From Mesostigma viride (Eukaryota; Streptophyta; Mesostigmatophyceae; Mesostigmatales; Mesostigmataceae), in contig RPFO01000368.1 in the NCBI GenBank assembly GCA_009746045.1, forward strand, positions 87,501 to 151,500: a DNA stretch of 64,000 nt, written 5' to 3'. The position numbers were made by a program, and so were the translations under genes. The notes beneath the pieces are model-generated. The model was not told the origin of the DNA. It worked only from the letters and a program-made list of their open reading frames with translations, and did no database searches. This document shows, piece after piece, positions 1 through 16,490 of the stretch; position 1 is the stretch's first letter, and each line of letters opens with the position of its first letter.

Positions 1-1262
<1,262 letters not shown>

Positions 1263-1345
1263 GTCACTGTGCGTGCCTGTAGTACATTGTGTGGGTAAAC
1301 GCGCGCTGACATCCGCCTTATCTGCCTGGGCTGGCTCCCTGGCAG

Positions 1346-6817
<5,472 letters not shown>

Positions 6818-7052
6818 TGATGGCTTCCAGCGATGGTCAGAGCCTCTAGTGTGCATGCATAACAGTACGTCACAGAGAACTGCCACATTTCCCTTTACGT
6901 GTCACAAGGGCGGCTCCTTACCAGGTTTCCTCATGATGTATCAAGGAGACAACCATGTATGTATGGCCAGAAGCTGCCCATCACCTGGCATGATCTGGGC
7001 CAGGGTATGGCTTAATGAACCGCCAGTGTTTGACCCAACGGAGTTATGTTCC
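6818..7052. other. Downstream flank of kinase gene
   Basis: No further exon is recognised. GGCTTAATGAACCGCCAGTG at 7009-7028 is repeated at 7713-7732, bracketing the retroelement block between them. At 7033-7052, a CCCAACGGAGTTATG stretch matches the 3' tail of the second LINE-tail type seen at 8127 and 57512. No TGTAA polyadenylation signal was found close to the stop codon. Confidence 0.5.
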
Positions 7053-7290
7053 TAATTAATTAATTAATTAATTAATTAATTAAACTCGTGCTCCCGTTGG
7101 GGAGTCACGGAGCACCGAAGTGCTTTTAATCCCTGTGTGTGCACTACAGGAGAAAGGGCAGAGACCCCCAGTCTCCTTCATGCCAAAGGCATGCCACAGC
7201 TGCAATCGGGCGCGGCTAGCGAAAAGGACAGGCTAACGATCCGGCAAACTGTGGGTGCAATAAGACCCATGTGAGCATATCATAGCAAGG
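7053..7290 (-). mobile_element. Short retroelement / LINE 3' end with (TTAA)n tail
   Basis: The - strand matches the insertion at 34693-34907 almost end to end. It begins near TTGCTATGATATGCTCAC (7286 leftwards), passes through the CAGCTGTGGCATGCC and GAAGGAGACTGGGGGTCTC blocks, and reaches the 3' hairpin GTGCTCCGTGACTCCCCAAC. It ends in (TTAA)n at 7053-7084. In this copy the upstream sequence continues (with a ~190 bp linker) into a LINE ORF1 fragment at 7480-7700. It may therefore be the 3' end of a longer element rather than an independent SINE. Confidence 0.75.
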
Positions 7291-7479
7291 AGCGTGGGCA
7301 AGTAATCTGAACATAGCCAGGGCGTAGCATGGCTGTACTAGGACTAGGCTAAGGCTATGGCTGGTTGTGTACCGTGCGTTGGCGGCACGTGACTAGGTGT
7401 GTTGGCACAGCTAGGCATGGCTGCCTTAGCGGCAGTGACGCCAATGGTTACAAGCTAGGGCTATTGCTATTCTAGCCCG

Positions 7480-7700
7480 CTGGGGGCGTCCACATCTTGT
7501 GGTTGATCATCAGGTCCCCGCCCCTCCAGTACACCTTGGGCTTCTGGGGGTCCTGCTTATGGCGGAGGTATTCCGGCCACAGGTCGCGTCGCTGCTGTTG
7601 CTGAGCGGGGGTGAGGTCGTCATCCAGCGTCCAGGTGAGGTCGTGCAACCGCTTGCGACGAGAGAGGAACCGCTGCTTATCCTCAGGGGAATTAATTAAT
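7480..7700 (-). pseudogene. LINE ORF1 C-terminal fragment
   Basis: The - strand translates to a clear relative of the C-terminal domain of the ORF1 at 11476-12854: RRRKRL, then LDDDLT, then QQQRR.LWPEYL, then VYWRGG. This is the L1-type ORF1 (RRM/C-terminal domain) signature region. Only about 70 residues remain. TTAATTAATTAGTTAATTAA follows at 7690-7710. Confidence 0.7.
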
Positions 7701-7749
7701 TAGTTAATTAAAGGCTTAATGAACCGCCAGTGTTCGGCCCCGTGGTTGA

Positions 7750-7925
7750 TTGAGGCCTGCACATCTGTCCGGCGCCGCGCCTTGCATGCCCCGGTAATGC
7801 CCGCGCGAATGTTGACGAAATTCGGTGCGCGCGTGCAATGTTGACTGAAATTCGGTGTGCACGGCTATGGTGACGCGAAAATTTATGGCGAGCTGATTAC
7901 GCAACCATTTTGGACGTTATTTCGC
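7750..7925 (-). repeat. Interspersed repeat related (inverted) to 11135-11290
   Basis: The reverse complement aligns with 11135-11290 through shared blocks (AAATGG..CGTAAT, ATAAATTTTC.CG, ACCATAGCC, CGCACCGAATTTCGTCAA). No coding capacity is evident. 7926-8126 holds no gene or named repeat that I can support. Confidence 0.55.
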
Positions 7926-8126
7926 TTCTTCGGGCGTTGATTACATAACGAAAAGTATCGTACATTAATTAAAAATCCTGAAAAATAGCTTGTTTTTTTT
8001 TTCTGCAGCGAGGGCACGTGGGCAGCTGGCGGGCGTTTTGCACACCAACCGGCCCCACCCGTGTGTGTGCAAGGTAAATCACAGACAGGAAAAACATGCT
8101 CTTGGTGATAATGAACACATGCTACC

Positions 8127-8280
8127 AGTTAATTAATTAATTAATTATCAACATCACTCCGTTGGGAGTAGATGTAGCACATAGCCCTGAGAAGGGGCAT
8201 ATGGCTTTTAATACATTCTAGGCTACTTCATGCAAGGGTGGGAATGTACACATCATTCCGAAAAGCCATTTTTGTCCCCT
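8127..8280 (-). mobile_element. LINE 3' end, tail type B, with (TTAA)n
   Basis: The - strand carries TTCCCACCCTTGCA, GAATGTATTAAAAGCC and ATATGCCCCTTCTC, and then a small hairpin ACTCCCAACGGAGT ahead of (TTAA)n. The same blocks occur on the + strand at 57420-57490 and, inverted, at 57508-57550. It is therefore a second 3'-tail family distinct from the one at 13420-13540. Confidence 0.6.
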
Positions 8281-8395
8281 GAAAATTACCAGGAGATAGA
8301 ATAATGGTCAGTTTGGCCTTAAATTTGGCACCAAGGTGCCTAATCAGATATCTTATGATACCATGTGGTCAAAAAAATTTTTGGGACTTGGCAGC

Positions 8396-9440
8396 ATGGT
8401 AACATGGTGACATTTGCTAGCATAAAATACCGTATTTTCAGCACTTTCTGGCATGTATGCATTTATAATGACATCAAATGAACTCAGTTGGGCCTGGAAC
8501 TTTGCACATGCTCTAAATACATCCCATTCAGCATGTCCACAAAGTTTCAGGCTGGTTGGATGACAAAATGGTGACAGATGCTAGCATAAATACCCCCAAA
8601 ATGCAGTTTTTCATGTTTTTCCAAGGTTTTCATCACACATATGCATATATAATGACATCAAATGAACTCAGTTGGGCCTGGAACTTTGCACATGTTTTAA
8701 ACACATCCCATGCAGTATGCCCACAAAGTTTCAGGCTTGTTGGATGACAAAATGGTGACAGATGCTAGCATAAATAACCCCAAAATGCAAATTTTCATGG
8801 TTTTCCAAGGGTTTCATCACATGATGCACATATATAATGACACCAAATGAACTCAGTTGGGCCTGGAACTTTGCACGTGTTCTAAACACATCCCATGCAG
8901 CATGCCCACAAAGTTTCAGGCTTGTTGGATGACAAACTGGTGACAAATGCTAGCATAAATACCCCCAAAGTGCAGTTTTTGATGGTTTTCAAAGGGTTTC
9001 AACACATTAGCGCATGTATGATGACACCAAACGAACTCAGTTGGAGCTGGAACTTTGCATATCTTTTAAAAACATCCCAAATAGCATTCCTACAAAGTTT
9101 CAGACTGGTTGGATAACAAACTGGTGACAAATGCTGGAATAAATACTACTAGCATAAAATGCAGTTTTTCATGGTTTTTCAAGGTTCCAACACATGGGGG
9201 CATATATCAATGAACTCAGTCAAGCCTAGAACTTTGCACAGCTCATAAAAACATCTATGTTAACTGCCCACAAGAAATTCAGACTGTTTGCATGACAAAT
9301 AGGTGACAGATGCTAGCAAACATAGCACAAAAAATGCAGTCACTAGTAATTGTTTTTCAAGGGTTTCATCACATAGTTGCATGTCAATCATTCCAGTTTG
9401 GGATAACTAGTCAGGTTCCAAACAACACATCTACATTACA
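8396..9440. repeat. ~184 bp tandem repeat, about 5.5 copies
   Basis: AACTCAGTTGGGCCTGGAAC or close variants start at 8481, 8665, 8850, 9034 and 9213 (spacings 184, 185, 184 and 179). GGTGACA.ATGCTAGCATAAA recurs at about 8410, 8565, 8755, 8940, 9123 and 9305. Copies in the middle are closest to each other and the ends decay. The sequence is AT-rich against a GC-rich background. Short ORFs recur with the same phase only because of the periodicity. Confidence 0.9.
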
Positions 9441-9564
9441 TATTATGTGACATTGCAGGAACGCAAACTTCGGGGCACACACCCATGATACAACGTCAAC
9501 ATGTACATCAATAACACACATGTAACTTAGCTAATCATCATCATAAAAAGCACACCTTCCCAAC

Positions 9565-9909
9565 CCACCCACCCACCCACCCACCCACCCACCCACCCAC
9601 CCACCCACCCACCCACCCACCCACCCACCCACCCACCCACCCACCCACCCACCCACCCACCACCCACCCACCCACCCACCCACCCACCCACCCACCCACC
9701 CACCCACCCACCACCCACCCACCCACCCACCCACCCACCCACCCACCACCCACCCACCCACCCACCCACCACCCACCCACCCACCCACCCACCCACCCAC
9801 CCACCCACCCACCCACCCACCCACCCACCCACCCACCCACACACACACACACACACACCCACCCACCCACCCACCCACACCCACCCACCCACACACACAC
9901 ACACACACG

Positions 9910-9944
<35 letters not shown>

Positions 9945-10265
9945 AGTCATGCCCTTGCACGCACGCAGTCCCTCCCTCCCTCCCTCCCTCCCTCCCTCCC
10001 TCCCTCCCTCCCTCCCTCCCTCCCTCCCTCCCTCCCTCCCTCCCTCCCTCCCTCCCTCCCTCCCTCCCTCCCTCCCTCCCTCCCTCCCTCCCTCCCTCCT
10101 CCCTCCCTCCTCCTCCCTCCCTCCCTCCCTCCCTCCCTCCCTCCCTCCCTCCCTCCCTCCCTCCCTCCCTCCCTCCCTCCCTCCCTCCCTCCCTCCCTCC
10201 CTCCCTCCCTCCCTCCCTCCCTCCCTCCCTCCCTCCCTCCCTCCCTCCCTCCCTCCTTCCCTCCC
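9565..10265. repeat. Composite microsatellite: (CCCA)n - (CA)n - (CCCT)n
   Basis: (CCCA)n runs at about 9565-9838, mixed CA/CCCA at 9839-9940, and (CCCT)n at 9969-10265. The unique junction GCAGTCATGCCC lies at about 9944-9955. The left flank (GCTAATCATCATCATAAA then GCACACCTT) and the junction both recur at 62309-63075, so the two blocks are copies of one composite unit. Confidence 0.9.
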
Positions 10266-10329
10266 TCTCTCCCGCCCGCCCGCCATCATTCATATATCCG
10301 TTCATTCATGCATGCATCCGCTCATTCAT

Positions 10330-11134
10330 TAACACGCCTCCGGTGGAAAAGTCACGGGGTCACAAGTATGAAACAGGCACCGGAATAGGGAGAAGGAGCC
10401 GCCTCCTCGACTTGCCGCCCGGCGATGGAGACGATGGGCCCAGGGGAGAAACGGTGCGCTTTGTCTCGTACGCCAGGGTGCCCCGGCCACGTGCGGGCAC
10501 TGGTGCGTGTTATTTTGCCCGCCCGCCCCAGTCCTTCTCGGAATGCCTCCGCAGGGCATGGCGTCGTGGTAAGAGCTCTTTTCGCCCGTCGCTGGACGCT
10601 TAAAGCACTATAATACGCCAGTTAATGACTAAAAAATAGCGGGTTACGACGTTGTAAACCAGTAGCCATTGGTTTTCCCGCACCCCTGGCACACCAAAGA
10701 CGTCGGCAGCGAGCCCCGCCCGCATCTTATTCACCGGACAATGTTGTTCCACCCAAGACAAGTCATATATCTGCAAGAAACGACGCAAAAGCGATGCAAT
10801 CCACGACATGCATGTTTGCCCCAGTCAGCGCTCCTATAAATCTGACTTTTACGCGAAAATTGTGTGCAACGTGGAAACGCAAAAATAAGGAAATTCCTGT
10901 GCTGGGTTTCTTCGAAATGATGTTATGAATCGTTAGAAAGTGTGGGGATACATTGCAAGCGTCTTTATCTGCTCTAGAGGTTACCTTGAAGACGCACGGG
11001 TCAGTGCGCTCGAGCCGTGAGAAACTCGCCAGCTGCGTGTTTCCCCTCGTGGCCAATGAATAAATAACAGTTTGCCGACTTTTTTTTGGCAGAATAAACT
11101 TCCTTACGTCAATGGCGATCGAACAAGCGAAATC
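10330..11134. other. No gene assigned
   Basis: About 0.8 kb of unique-looking sequence. A + strand frame at 10343-10603 is open for 86 codons and arginine/proline rich, but no domain or splice context supports it. A - strand frame at 10763-11164 (133 codons) is likewise unsupported. Confidence 0.4.
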
Positions 11135-11290
11135 CGGTCCAAAATGGCTTCGTAATCCGTGCACAATAAATTTTCACGCTACCATAGCCTTCGCACTGCA
11201 ATTTGCACTCAACATCTCCCGCGCACCGAATTTCGTCAAATTTCCCCCGGAATTTTCGCGCACAACTTTGGCGCGGCGTCGGATTGATGT
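11135..11290 (+). repeat. Interspersed repeat related (inverted) to 7750-7925
   Basis: Shared blocks with the reverse complement of 7750-7925 are listed there. It abuts the LINE fragment that begins near 11290, so it probably marks an insertion boundary. Confidence 0.5.
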
Positions 11291-11299
11291 GTAAGCTAC

Positions 11300-12998
11300 C
11301 CCTGCTCTAGGTGCACCAGGGCACCCGCACCCTCATGGTCTATCACGCTATATATGCCCGGGTAAGGGGGGAGCATGCCTGTGAGGGGGGAGATCATCAT
11401 GGCTATACAAAAACTAGAGCGTGGCATCTCAGCAGAGAGCAGCTCTCTGCATGGGCACAGCATTACTAAATAAAACTAGGCATCGTCTGGGGTTGCTGGG
11501 GCCGCGGTGGTCGAGGGGGTCGCTTGCCAGGGCTTGTGGCCGACGTAGATGGCCGCCCCCTTCCAGTACACCGGCTGGCCCGCCTTGGTCTGCCGGAGCT
11601 GGAGGTAGGTCGGCCATAGCTCCCGTCGCCGTTGTTGCTGTGCCAGGGTCAAGTCGTCGTCAAGGGTGAAGAGAGTCTTCTCGAGCCGCTTGCGGCGTCT
11701 GAGAAAAGAAATCTTGTCCGCCGGGGTCTTAAAGGTGAGAAGGAGCGGGGGCGGCCCGGCCTTACCCCGCGCGCGGGGAAGGCGGTGGGCGGCCAGCTCG
11801 ATCTCACCAGTAAGGCCCATGCGATCAAGGATTTCTCTCTCAAAAGCACGCGCAAGCTTCTCGGAATTCTCACCTTCCTCCATCTTGAGATTCTTGACAA
11901 TGACGTTGAGGCTGCGCGCTTGGCGAGCTCGGCCTCCTCGCGGAGGTCAAGCGTCTGCCGCTGGAGCTGGGCTGCGACGGCGGAGGTGGTGGAGGTGGTA
12001 TGTTGCTTAAGCATGTCCGCCCAGGTCGTGATGGGAGGAGCATCGCCGGCCAGGCCAGCCGGGGCTGGCTTGGCGGCAATGTCCTTCAGTGCCTGGGCGG
12101 TGAGGCCTGCTGTGTTCTGCAAGACCTCGATAGCGATTGCATTATCCTTGAGGCGCTGGTCGATGTCACGGAGCTGGGCGGTGATGGAGTCGGTGGAGGG
12201 GGGGGGGGTGGAGGCGAGGAGGGTGGCGGTGGCGGTGGGGATGGTGGGAAGCTCAGCAGCCAGCGTGCCGCCAATTGCCGCCACATCTGCGGCAAGAGGG
12301 GTCACGTGCTGCTCGAAAGCTTCCTTGAGGAGGGTGCGGATGGTGGCTTCGGTGGGGAAGGTGGGGGGGGGCGGTGGGGAAACCCAGATCGCGGCTTCGG
12401 AGCGACCAACAAGGGAGCAGAGGGCGAAGCGTTGGAGCTTGGGGCGACTCATGCGGTGAATGATTGGGAGAGCCTCGGCGGGGTCAACAAGCCGGCCATC
12501 ACCAGGCCAGCGTCCACGGTTGTGGGACGTGAGGTGCACGCACAGGGCTAGAAGCGAGGCGTGATTGCCGAAAAACAAGTCTTCCATGAACCAACCGGCG
12601 CTGCGTTGCCAGAAGCCGGGGCTGTTGATGTCAAAGGAGCGCTCTTCCCAGGGCGGCTCAGCAGAGCGACTGCGCTTAGGTTCAGGCGATGCTGATGGCG
12701 AGGCGAGCCCGGGAGGCTGGGCGAGCACCAGTGCACTACTAGTGTCACCGTTGCCATCTGGGCCGGTTGGCGAAGCTGCAGCCGGGGCTGCAGACGTATT
12801 TTCATTGCTAAGCGCAGCCGCCAGGCTGCGTTGCGTCGAGAGGCGTTTGCTCATCGTATATTGCGTAATAGCGTCGGAAAATTATATCAGCATGTGCGTC
12901 TTAGAAAGACGAAGCGATTGTGATATTCACAGCTGAATTCGGCGCTCAAACGTGAAAGTTATGAGCTCCGACAGCCATGGCTACCTCGTGGCTCGTGG
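11300..12998 (-). mobile_element. LINE (L1-like) ORF1-bearing copy, minus orientation
   Basis: Read on the - strand, a 5' untranslated segment (12855-12998) is followed by ORF1 (12854-11476). Then comes a ~180 bp 3' piece containing GTGCCCTGGTGCACCT, which recurs at 57390-57410 directly before tail type B. No endonuclease or RT follows ORF1. The 5' segment is repeated in opposite orientation at 14757-14902, so two ORF1 copies diverge from the 13-14.7 kb interval. Confidence 0.7.
11476..12854 (-). pseudogene. LINE ORF1-like protein, one frameshift
   Basis: The - strand frame 12854-11649 encodes a ~400-residue protein: a serine/alanine/proline-rich N-terminus with SPEPKRSRS, then an alpha-helical region. 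The frame shifts near 11890 into 11883-11476. That part carries the L1-type ORF1 C-terminal signature: LLLTFKTPADK, RRRKRLEKT, LDDDLTLAQQQRRREL, and VYWKGAAIYVG before the stop. ORF1 proteins of this family bind the element RNA and act as chaperones during target-primed reverse transcription. About 460 residues would result without the shift. It could be a recent copy with one indel or a sequencing error, as the rest is open. Confidence 0.65.
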
Positions 12999-13149
12999 CT
13001 CGTGGCTCGTTGGGAGTGGAGCATGACAAAAGTGCTACCAGTTCCTAAGATCATTTCAAAACCCAGCGATGCATTTCCCTTAATTTTGCGTTTCCAATTT
13101 TTATGCCCCTTCCCGCGAAAAAGTGAGAATTATAGGAGCACTTTTTTTT

Positions 13150-13540
13150 GGATTTGGACGAAGATGATGGACAAGGCCAAGTGGGCCCAGGTCATAGAGG
13201 ACAACGAGCCCCCCCCTGTGGGGAAGCGCCCGCGTGTGCAAACCCGCGGGAGGCACGCCAGACAGCTCCCCTAGGGCAGCGTGAGGCTGTCTAGATAGAT
13301 GTTGTAGTTAGAATGCTGTTAGATAGATGTCGTAGGTAGCTGCTGTAGATAGATTCGACCGGTAGGACTGTTTGCACCCGGCCATCCATCCATCCATCCA
13401 TCCATCCATCCATCCATCGGGGTTAATGCTCCGTGACTCCCCAACGGGAGCACGAGTCTAATTAATTAATTAATTAATTAATTAATTAATTAATTAATTA
13501 ATTAATTAATTAATTAGTTAATTAATTAATTAGCTGACAG
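13150..13540 (+). mobile_element. LINE ORF2 C-terminus and 3' end with (CATC)n, hairpin and (TTAA)n
   Basis: The frame encoding MMDKAKWAQVIEDNEPPPVG (from 13164) resembles the extreme C-terminus of LINE ORF2 proteins, where a DR..W motif follows the last helices. It stops at TAG near 13274. Downstream come (CATC)n at 13384-13418, a hairpin at 13427-13455 (TGCTCC / GGGAGCA) and a long (TTAA)n at 13459-13532. The same order occurs at 61960-62160. The copy is 5'-truncated, as is usual for LINEs. Confidence 0.7.
13427..13455 (+). promoter_or_regulatory. 3' hairpin of LINE tail (candidate RT recognition stem-loop)
   Basis: TGCTCC GTGACTCCCCAAC GGGAGCA can pair as a 6-7 bp stem. The same element occurs at 62104-62132 (LINE tail), 34870-34896 and 7087-7115 (short elements), always directly before (TTAA)n. 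In known LINE/SINE pairs such 3' stem-loops are what the LINE reverse transcriptase recognises. That role here is inferred. Confidence 0.55.
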
Positions 13541-13552
13541 GGGCAACACTGC

Positions 13553-14753
13553 ATGTCGTGCTTTAATCGCTTTTACGTCTTTTCTTGCAGCTATATGACA
13601 TCGCTCGGTAAGAGCAACCTGAACAGGTGCGTCCGCTGCGGGCGGGGCGCACTTCCCATCTCCCTGGTGTGCGCGGGCTGCGGCACTGATAACAATCGGT
13701 CGTTCCTCTGCATGCAGCCCGAAGCCATACCTGGTCGCCCTAAACAGGAGGATTTATAATCGCGGCCTCACCCACCATCCACAGGCGAACAAGTCGTTTA
13801 CCATCAACCCGTTTCCAGAGGACGCTTTCCGCGCTACCCTGGGCCAGGCTGCCCAGGCAGGCACGCGCTGACTCACGACAGCGCAAGGCAGTCGAGCGCT
13901 CCCCCGGGCGTCGAGTTCAAGAAAATCAAGCGTGAAATCAGCTGCGCCGAGCTTCAGACGCTACTGGAGCACGCCACCGAGGAGAAGGAGTGGGCAGGCG
14001 CAAAGCAAATCAAGAGCAGTGTGTTGGTGGTGATCCCCCCCCTGTACCTCGAGTGGCACAGCAATTTCGCCGAGGAGCAAACAGCTGCAGGTGCGGTATT
14101 CCTACATGGTACTTGAACGTGATGGGGAACGTGGTGTATGCCACAGATCACCCATTTCATGTATTGGCTGAGCAATGGGGCTTGGTACGTGGATGAAGAG
14201 AACCCCAATCAGAGGCAAGCAGCAAAGGATGGGGAGGCAGCAGCCAGGGTGATTTTGCAACCATATGCAGCTAGAAAAGTGCTGCACGTTGCCCATCACT
14301 GCCAATGCTTCCTCCCTGACAGCAGCACTGATGACATAAAGGCGGCTGCTGGCAGTTTTCTCTCCTCCCATCCTCGTCCATCCATACCCGGCAGCAATGT
14401 CAACAAGGATGGGCTGAGTGATGAGGAGAAGGAGGTGGGGGAGGGGGAGGGGGACCTAGAGAGCATGGCATGCAGCTCAGAGCAGGGGGACAAAGCTGGC
14501 TGCATGGTGACATGGAGGAGGGGGCCGGGAGGGGGGGGGAGGAGGTGCAAGAGGTGTTTTCCATCTTCCATAAGCATACGGATCATGAGCTGTGGATGGG
14601 GTCGGGGATGCATGGCATGCATGTGGACATGAACTTTGAAGCTAGGAGGCTGGCTGACCCTAGGCGGGACACCATTCGCAAAAACCCTGAGGATCCGTAC
14701 CGGGGCTGTGATGATGAAGATATGAGGAATATAAGGGCAGGCATCCGGTAGCC
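13553..14753 (+). CDS. Unplaced coding-looking exons with zinc-ribbon motif (hypothetical)
   Basis: A TTTTCTTGCAG acceptor at 13590 is followed by an open frame with CVRCGRG..SLVCAGCG, two CxxC knuckles as in a zinc ribbon. A second open stretch follows an ACAG acceptor at about 13783 (NKSFTINPFPEDAFR). A third runs from about 13890 to 14090 (VEFKKIKREISCAELQTLL). A fourth at about 14470-14751 has HELWMGSGMHG and a stop at 14749-14751. The pieces are in different frames and presumably spliced or decayed. LINE sequence bounds them on both sides. I do not recognise the protein. It may be a host gene cut by LINE insertions or captured sequence. Confidence 0.35.
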
Positions 14754-14756
14754 ATC

Positions 14757-15662
14757 GCCCCAGAGCCACGAGGTAGCCATGGCTGACGGCGGAGCTCATA
14801 ACTTTCACGTTTGGGCACCAAATTCGGCTGTGACTATCACAATCGCTTCGTCTTTCTAAGACGCACACGCTGATATAATTTTCCGAAGCTATTACGCAAT
14901 ATATGACGAGCAAACGCTCCTCGACGCAACGCAGCTTGGCGGCTGCACTAGGCCATGAAAATACGTCTGCAGCTCCGGCTGCAGCTTCGCCCTCAGGTCC
15001 GGCAGGCAGCGGTGACACTAGTTGCGCACTGGTGGTCGCCTCGAACCCTCCTGGGCTTAATTAATGCCTCGCCTTCTGCATCGCCTGAGCCTAAACGCAG
15101 CCGCCCAGCCGAACCTAGCTGGTCTGAGCACGGCTTTGACGTTGACGGGTTATTTTCCACCTTGGACGTCCACAGACCCGGCTTTTTCGACTGGCCACAC
15201 ATCCGGATACTGGAGCTCTTGTTTTATGGGTCGTACGCCTCCCTTCTTGACCTGTGCCAGCGCCTCCAACGCCATAATTGCTTCCGCAGCCAAACTGACG
15301 GCCAGTTTCAGTCTCACCGCGGACCTGCCTTGACCGCAGCTGGTCCCGACCGCGCCTTCAGCTTGCCGCCCTCTTTTCCATCCTTCAGCGCAGTGCCGCG
15401 GACCTCTGGAAACCCACCCCCTTGACCGAATCCACCTTCCTCACCCACCTCCAAGAAGCCCTCTCACAGCACGTGAAGCCCCTAGCCGCAGATGTGGCAG
15501 CTGTGGGCCGCACGTTGGCTGCTGAGCTCCCCACCATCCCCACCGCCACCGCCACCCTCCTCGCCTCCACCCCCCCCCCCCCCCCCCTCCGCCTACACCG
15601 ACTCCATCACCCGGCCATGCAGCTCCGCGACATCGACCAGCTGTTGCAAGGTGATGGCGAGC
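14757..15662 (+). pseudogene. LINE 5' region and ORF1 copy, plus orientation, degenerate
   Basis: 14757-14902 is the inverted counterpart of 12855-12998 (GTAGCCATGGCTG, CATAACTTTCACGTT, CGCTTCGTCTTTCTAAGACG). An ATG at 14903 opens a protein that begins like the 12854 ORF1 (SKRSSTQRSLAAAL, then SPEPKRSRPAEP). Frame changes break it near 15030 and again downstream. The HVKPLAADVAAVGRTLAAEL and LPTIPTATATLLASTPPP segments match the middle of the other copy. A proline-coding C-run lies at 15571-15588. The C-terminal RNA-binding part is missing. Confidence 0.7.
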
Positions 15663-16490
15663 ATAGTCGCCGGTAACTCGCCTGAATTTGGGTGCGCCTG
15701 GCAACATCTCAAGACAATTACAATCTTTTAAGTGACACTCGATTGGCAGGTGCAGCAATGCAGACGAACAATCAATATAAATGCCGTCACTTGATTCACT
15801 GCATTGGAACATTCTTGCACGACAAACACGGTAAAACCCTGGAGAAATTGCATGCCAAAATGCCTGCTGTTGGATCGAAAACAAGGCTAACTTGTACAAT
15901 TACTGAAACTACAAGATATAGATCTAGAAACGAAATCTACATTCAGATAAATGTCCATGCCGCCCTCGACACTTTCTGGAATATCTTTCCCGCAACGGCT
16001 GCTGGGGGTACCCGCTGCACATTTTGCTCTTGCATTGGGTTTACAGCCGTTGCCTGTAAGAGCTTTTATCTCTTACTTTACGGCGCGGCAGCTCTACTCC
16101 GCAAGCCCATCGTTTTATCATTCCACCAGCCACTATACGATTCACAAGAAGCACTCCACACCCAACCAATCTCCTGGTGGCAGATTGGGCCCGTCGGCAA
16201 GGCGCCGGCCAATGCGATTTTGCGAAGACGTAACTTAGCTGCCCTGTAAGTGCAGCCCGCCTGCACCGCCTACTTGCAAGACATAGTATAACATCGATCG
16301 AACGTGCAATGTCAAGTGGCTAATTCGTCTCAATTTGCGCACGAAAGCGCATGCATGGCATGCCCTGCTTTCCGCACCAAATTCTCTGACGATTATGAAG
16401 GTAAATTCAACTCATACTCGTCGTCCAGGTTGGGCCCCTTGGAACGGCGAGGCCAAAGCGAGTTTGCTGAGATTGATGGCGGGCCTTGTG
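15663..16490. other. No gene assigned
   Basis: Two overlapping + strand frames are open (15692-16249, 185 codons; 15951-16238, 95 codons) without recognisable domains or splice context. The 15692 frame starts inside LINE-derived sequence, so it is probably fortuitous. Confidence 0.35.

Noticed and set aside
9527-10332. Gly/Trp/Val and Leu/Pro/Ser repeat frames, also at 62.3-63.1 kb
   Set aside because: They come from CCCA and CCCT microsatellites.
10343-10603. 86-codon + strand gene
   Set aside because: Arg/Pro-rich, with no splice sites, homologous copy or domain. Likely open by composition.
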